Shown piece after piece: positions 55,351 to 59,019 of a stretch of 59,019 bases of DNA. A program made the translations under genes and the position numbers. The notes below the pieces were generated by a model. It was not told where the DNA came from, ran no database searches, and saw only the letters and a list, made by a program, of their open reading frames with translations. Source of the DNA: an uncultured Lachnospiraceae bacterium (GTDB lineage Bacteria; Bacillota; Clostridia; Lachnospirales; Lachnospiraceae); contig ONHG01000023.1 in NCBI GenBank assembly GCA_900317585.1, forward strand, positions 1-59,019, given 5' to 3'. Every line of letters begins with the position of its first letter. The stretch's first letter is position 1.

Positions 55351-56937
55351 TTATTTTACCAGTTCTTCTATTATACACTCATGCACTTTAGTCTTTTTAT
55401 CATAATTAATACCGACAAGTAAAATATTTCCGGTATACTGTAAAACAGACTGCGGATACTGTCTGTCTTTTATTTGGTTTATAGCAGTTTTTACGTCTTT
55501 ATTCCATTTAAGTTCAACAACCAAAGCCGGATAATCCATGACATATTCCTGTTTAGGAATGAATACAAAATCAGCAAAGCCTCTGCCTGTTGGCATTTCA
55601 CGTACAGGCTTAAAATAATATTTCATGGCCGAAATATATCCTATGGCAAGCACACTACTCAATGAATTTTCATTATGGTACTGTATAGTGGAAGCATACT
55701 CGTTGTGAATTTTATCAATATATTCCGCAACCACTTTTTCTTCCATATCAAGCGTTGCCTCAAGAAGCCGTTCTGACTGGGTTTCAAACTCTATCAGCTC
55801 ATTCCACTTATCATCCTCAACCGCATTCATAAACTCCATACGAATTTCCTCATTCGGAATATATGCCATCTGCCGTTTCTGATCATATGCCAGATATCCA
55901 AGGTGTATAAGCAGCGTCATAACATCATTTTTATTTCTGAATGTAACCATGTCGTTCTGAAATGTAGTAGTTTTAACCTCTGTTTCTGCACCTGAAATCA
56001 TTTCAACTATAGCACTCTTAAGACCATCAAAATCCTTATTTATGAGTGGCTGGATAGAGTCATATGTGCCGGTCTGGCTCCAATAGCTTTGAAAATTCCC
56101 CCATTTAATTACATTACTCACAGCTTTTGGATTATATATATGATATTCACCCAGCAGGTAACCATCATACCATTTCTTCACAAGTTCAAAATCACGTCCG
56201 GACTTTTCGCATAATTTCTTCACTTCATCCTCTGTAAAACCAATATAATACGCAAATCCCCCAGGAGATATCATAGTGAATTCTTCAAAATTATTAAGTG
56301 CCGACTGTGTCTTAAGCTTCTTAATCGGCAAGATTCCGGTCAGATATGCAAGCGCAATATATCTTGTAGCCGATGAACCTTTAAAAAGTCCTCTGAGAAA
56401 ATTAATATACTCCTCCTGTACTGACTGATTATTTGCCTCATCGCGAACCAGAACATCCCACTCATCTATTATCACTATGAATCTTTTTCCTGTCTGTGCA
56501 TTTATTTGTGAAAGCATATCTGAAAGCGTAACTCTCCCTTCAACCTTCACATCCGGAAATGCAAGTTTAAGCTCAGCGACTGTATTCTCTATAATATATG
56601 ATACAACATTTTCCGGGCCTTTTGCCGGTTCTATACACCACTGTATATCCAGATGCAGCACATCATATTTATTAAGATATTTCTCAAAGCTACCCTTCTT
56701 ACTTATATCATATCCCATAAACAGTTCTCTCGAATCACAGCCCATGCTATAATATGCAGCCATCATATCTGCTGTAATAGATTTACCGAATCTGCGCGGT
56801 CTGCTGTTACATATAAATTTTGATGTGGTATTTATCACACTGTTTGTGTAATCCAGCAAACCTGTTTTATCAACATATATCTCAGAGTTAATGACATCCT
56901 GGAATGAACTGTTATCCGGATTTAAAAATCTTCCCAT
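55351..56937 (-). CDS. AAA-ATPase-like / PD-(D/E)XK nuclease superfamily protein (DUF1703 type)
   Basis: A 528-aa protein. The N-terminal ATPase part has YVDKTGLLDY (about 20-29) and the P-loop-like RPRRFGKSITADMM, with IIDEWDVL as Walker B (about 155). The C-terminal domain has the nuclease-like GRGFADFVFIP ... ALVVELKWNKD (D and E-x-K) and QIKDRQYPQ. These genes occur in many copies in gut anaerobes and their role is unknown. ATG 56937 has AAAGGAGA upstream. The frame continues open for 32 codons beyond the stop (see the small gene). Confidence 0.9.
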   Translation of the reverse strand: MGRFLNPDNSSFQDVINSEIYVDKTGLLDYTNSVINTTSKFICNSRPRRFGKSITADMMAAYYSMGCDSRELFMGYDISKKGSFEKYLNKYDVLHLDIQWCIEPAKGPENVVSYIIENTVAELKLAFPDVKVEGRVTLSDMLSQINAQTGKRFIVIIDEWDVLVRDEANNQSVQEEYINFLRGLFKGSSATRYIALAYLTGILPIKKLKTQSALNNFEEFTMISPGGFAYYIGFTEDEVKKLCEKSGRDFELVKKWYDGYLLGEYHIYNPKAVSNVIKWGNFQSYWSQTGTYDSIQPLINKDFDGLKSAIVEMISGAETEVKTTTFQNDMVTFRNKNDVMTLLIHLGYLAYDQKRQMAYIPNEEIRMEFMNAVEDDKWNELIEFETQSERLLEATLDMEEKVVAEYIDKIHNEYASTIQYHNENSLSSVLAIGYISAMKYYFKPVREMPTGRGFADFVFIPKQEYVMDYPALVVELKWNKDVKTAINQIKDRQYPQSVLQYTGNILLVGINYDKKTKVHECIIEELVK

Positions 56938-56968
56938 AGTCTCTCCTTTTAAAATCTCATCAAGCAAA

Positions 56969-57007
56969 AAATCCGCTGTACTATAATACCTATAGTATAG
57001 CGGATTT
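56969..57007 (-). terminator. Terminator after cbpA
   Basis: AAATCCGCT/AGCGGATTT plus TACTATA/TATAGTA form a 16-bp stem, followed on the minus strand by a T run. Confidence 0.9.
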
Positions 57008-57044
57008 CAAATTTGTTTTCCATATATTAAGCACATAAAATTTA

Positions 57045-58100
57045 TCAGCACACAGCCCTGTATTCCTCAAGCGCTTCCTTTGCCCTTGGCGTAAGCCTGC
57101 GTGGAACCGAAATCTCAACAGTCACATACTGGTCTCCCTTTACTGAAGGATTCTTCATACTCGAAATACCCTTGCCCTTGAGACGTATCTTGCTGCCGCC
57201 CTGTGTACCTGCCTTGATGCTGCACTCCACATCTCCATAAAGAGTATGCACCCTCACCTTACCACCGAGAGCCGCTGTCGTAAACGGAACACGGATTGTA
57301 CTGTATACATTCTGACCCTTACGCTCAAACTCCCGGCTCGGTGTCACATTTACCTTGAGAAGCACATCTCCGGCTGCACCACCATTTCTGCCCGGATTGC
57401 CCTGTCCTTTAAGTCTGACTGTCTTGCCAGACTCGATTCCTGCCGGAATATGGATGGACAGATTGGAAACCTTGCCTGTGGTCGGATCCTGTAATGAAAT
57501 AGATTTCTCGCATCCAAAAACAGCCTCGTCAAATGAAATCGTAAGGTCAGCCATAACATCAGAACCCTTGCGACCGGCTGAACTTCTGCCACCTGAGAAA
57601 TTACTCCAGCTACCGCTATTTCCGGTAAATCCACTGTTACCACTTGTACTCCAGCCACTGTGATTACCGCCACCATGTGAAAACATATCTCCGAACATTG
57701 AGAAAATATCATCCATATCCCCGGAACCGTTCTCAAAATGAAATTCCTGATGTGTAAATGGTCCGCCATTTGAGCTGTATGAGCCACTGAAAGAGCCATT
57801 GCCGCCGAAGCCGCCAAAGCCACCGAAGCCACCCTGTGCAGCCTGTCTTGCAGCCTCCTCGGAAAAGCCCTCCTGCAGTCCTGCAAAACCAAACTCATCA
57901 TAGAGCTTACGTTTTTTCTCATCACTGAGGACATTGTATGCCTCCGTGACATTCTTGAACATCTCCTCAGCGTGCGGATTGCCTGCATTTGTATCAGGAT
58001 GATACTTCTTTGCCAGCTTACGATAAGCCCTCTTTATTGCCTCTTTATCCGCGCTCTTGTTCACTCCGAGAGTCTCATAATAATCTCTCTTTGCTGCCAT
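57045..58100 (-). CDS. DnaJ-class co-chaperone, CbpA type
   Basis: A 351-aa J-domain protein: J-domain at 4-70 with the HPD tripeptide in [10 protein letters not shown], a Gly/Phe-rich linker (about 90-175, GGFGGFGG then Ser/Gly-rich) and the two C-terminal beta domains (about 185-345, with [22 protein letters not shown]). The Cys-rich zinc domain of DnaJ is missing, which defines the CbpA class. ATG 58100 is chosen because AGGTGAG stands 4 nt before it. It is downstream of hsp20, separated by a hairpin without T run, and is probably part of the same CIRCE-controlled unit. Confidence 0.9.
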   Translation of the reverse strand: MAAKRDYYETLGVNKSADKEAIKRAYRKLAKKYHPDTNAGNPHAEEMFKNVTEAYNVLSDEKKRKLYDEFGFAGLQEGFSEEAARQAAQGGFGGFGGFGGNGSFSGSYSSNGGPFTHQEFHFENGSGDMDDIFSMFGDMFSHGGGNHSGWSTSGNSGFTGNSGSWSNFSGGRSSAGRKGSDVMADLTISFDEAVFGCEKSISLQDPTTGKVSNLSIHIPAGIESGKTVRLKGQGNPGRNGGAAGDVLLKVNVTPSREFERKGQNVYSTIRVPFTTAALGGKVRVHTLYGDVECSIKAGTQGGSKIRLKGKGISSMKNPSVKGDQYVTVEISVPRRLTPRAKEALEEYRAVC

Positions 58101-58161
58101 TATACTCACCTGCCTTTCTATTTACCTGTAACAATTTATCATCATAATCAAACAATATAGT

Positions 58162-58191
58162 ATAAGCGGACTGCACATGCAGCCCGCTTAT
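58162..58191 (-). other. Hairpin between hsp20 and cbpA
   Basis: ATAAGCGG/CCGCTTAT plus CTGCA/TGCAG pair. There is no T run, so it looks like a partial terminator or mRNA stabiliser that lowers cbpA relative to hsp20. Confidence 0.6.
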
Positions 58192-58207
58192 CATTTGCAA
58201 TATCTGA

Positions 58208-58681
58208 TTATCCCTCGATGGAGATACATTTCTTTTCCTCAACCTGTGGTTTAGGCTGCTTCTTTGGAATATCCAGGCGAAGGATTCCATGCTTGAAGGA
58301 TGCCTTTATGTCATCCTGCTCAATCTCGTCACCCACATAGAAGGTTCTCTGACAGCTTCCTGAGTAGCGCTCTCTGCAGATATACTTCTTGCCCTCTTCC
58401 TCTTTCTGATCTTTCTCTAAGCATTTCTCTGCTGTAATGGTCAGATAACCATTCTCTAAAGAAGCCTTAATCTCATCCTTTTTGAATCCCGGAAGATCCA
58501 TCTCAAGCTCATAGCCTTTATCGCTTTCCTTGATATCGGTGAGCATCATTCTCTTTCCGTTGTGTCCGTATAATTTCTTCTGTGCCTTCTGTACGTCCCT
58601 GTCATCATACCAAGGATCATTGAACCATGGATCACTGAAAAATGTATCAAATAAGTTGTTGTTTGTAGTTGTTAATAACAT
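58208..58681 (-). CDS. Hsp20 family small heat-shock protein
   Basis: A 157-aa ATP-independent chaperone. The N-terminal arm is Trp/Asp-rich (FFSDPWFNDPWYDD) and the alpha-crystallin domain runs from about 45 to 145 (YELEMDLPGFKKDEIKASLENGYLTITAE; the Ser-Gly-Ser-Cys-Gln-Arg-Thr-Phe motif; DDIKASFKHGILRLDIPK). The C-terminal motif is a weak I-x-I (CISIEG). GGAGG precedes the ATG by 8 nt. The promoter contains a perfect CIRCE element. Confidence 0.95.
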   Translation of the reverse strand: MLLTTTNNNLFDTFFSDPWFNDPWYDDRDVQKAQKKLYGHNGKRMMLTDIKESDKGYELEMDLPGFKKDEIKASLENGYLTITAEKCLEKDQKEEEGKKYICRERYSGSCQRTFYVGDEIEQDDIKASFKHGILRLDIPKKQPKPQVEEKKCISIEG

Positions 58682-58748
58682 AGGTCATACCTCCTTATAT
58701 ACCTGTAACTTTCCTTTTGGAAATTTGCTTTCTTTTGTTTACAAGTAT

Positions 58749-58777
58749 GTTATAGCACCATTATTAGCACTCGTCAA
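58749..58777 (-). promoter_or_regulatory. Sigma-A promoter of hsp20-cbpA
   Basis: TTGACG (58777-58772) and TATAAC (58754-58749) are 17 nt apart on the minus strand. The -35 lies inside the CIRCE spacer, so HrcA binding would block the polymerase. Confidence 0.8.
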
Positions 58778-58790
58778 TAGTGAGTGCTAA
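58764..58790. promoter_or_regulatory. CIRCE operator (HrcA binding site)
   Basis: TTAGCACTC, 9-nt spacer, GAGTGCTAA: an exact match to the consensus. It shows HrcA control of hsp20 and probably cbpA. Confidence 0.97.
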
Positions 58791-58874
58791 TAAAAATTAT
58801 AAATTTTTTATTAACCAGTACAACACAACCTTATCTTCTGCGGATAATACTGCAGCACCATATACAGCTTCATC

Positions 58875-59019
58875 TTATCTACCCTGCTCCCATCCGGTCT
58901 GCTTTATCTCATAATTTCCAAGCTTAATAGTGTCATTTTCTGTATATGTGATGACCTTTGGGGATGGATAGCAATGATTCAGATAAACAATCCTTGCCAA
59001 AACAGCAATCATCACAATT
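58875..59019 (-). CDS. Partial C-terminus of an unknown membrane-anchored protein
   Basis: The 47 visible residues include a hydrophobic helix (IVMIAVLARIVYL) and then KVITYTENDTIKLGNYEIK ending TGWEQGR and a TAA stop. The gene runs off the window at its 5' side. The frame stays open for more than 20 codons after the stop, so a nonsense change is possible. The family is not recognised. Confidence 0.5.
   Translation of the reverse strand, partial: IVMIAVLARIVYLNHCYPSPKVITYTENDTIKLGNYEIKQTGWEQGR

Overview
The window looks like the chromosome of a low-GC, gut-type Lachnospiraceae member close to Roseburia or Agathobacter (Eubacterium) rectalis. This is inferred from gene content, not from a search. 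The evidence is Firmicutes-style ribosome binding sites, a CIRCE operator, a Clostridium-like bile salt hydrolase, a sortase-type GH16 enzyme, GH94 phosphorylases, a GH3 enzyme with swapped domains, and chemotaxis and c-di-GMP genes typical of a motile species. I see no prophage, insertion sequence or CRISPR array.

Layout. 0.2-2.4 kb: small Cys-rich protein, alpha/beta hydrolase and PHP phosphatase (minus strand). 2.6-9.3 kb: tightly packed plus-strand run trkA-trkH-zinc-ribbon membrane protein-TPM protein, then an HD-GYP protein. 9.4-12.8 kb: tRNA-Glu(CTC), a CmpB-type membrane protein, an ABC-F ATPase and a small protein. 13-34.9 kb: an accessory beta-glucan locus. 35-41.4 kb: DUF4173 protein, enolase, FAD protein, and an XRE/DUF2975 pair. 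41.8-51.4 kb: Sfp-type transferase, heterodimeric ABC exporter, a long palindromic element, Nudix and AlkD-like proteins, an ABC pair and a bile salt hydrolase. 51.6-55.2 kb: chorismate mutase-shikimate kinase fusion, aroD and aroE, with decayed gene fragments between them. 55.2-59 kb: AAA/PD-(D/E)XK protein, then a CIRCE-controlled hsp20-cbpA unit and a truncated gene at the edge.

How the beta-glucan locus should work (inference from families). A surface-anchored GH16 laminarinase-type enzyme with several CBM-like modules cuts beta-glucan outside the cell. A lipoprotein binding protein and two permeases import oligosaccharides; no ATPase is encoded here, so a shared one is expected elsewhere. 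Two GH94 phosphorylases and one GH3 beta-glucosidase finish the breakdown inside. Two AraC regulators sit in the locus. A paralogous binding protein forms its own operon with a chemoreceptor and a cytosolic sugar-binding-fold/GGDEF protein, suggesting that the same nutrient is tied to motility and c-di-GMP.

The most useful new observation is a shared promoter module. A roughly 21-bp element followed at fixed spacing by a -10 box lies upstream of the importer binding protein, one GH94 gene and the GH16 gene, with an inverted partner site before the divergent araC gene. Other points for a second look are the CBM-like module nested inside the GH16 catalytic fold, several families of intergenic palindromes and repeats, and three gene remnants in the aro region.
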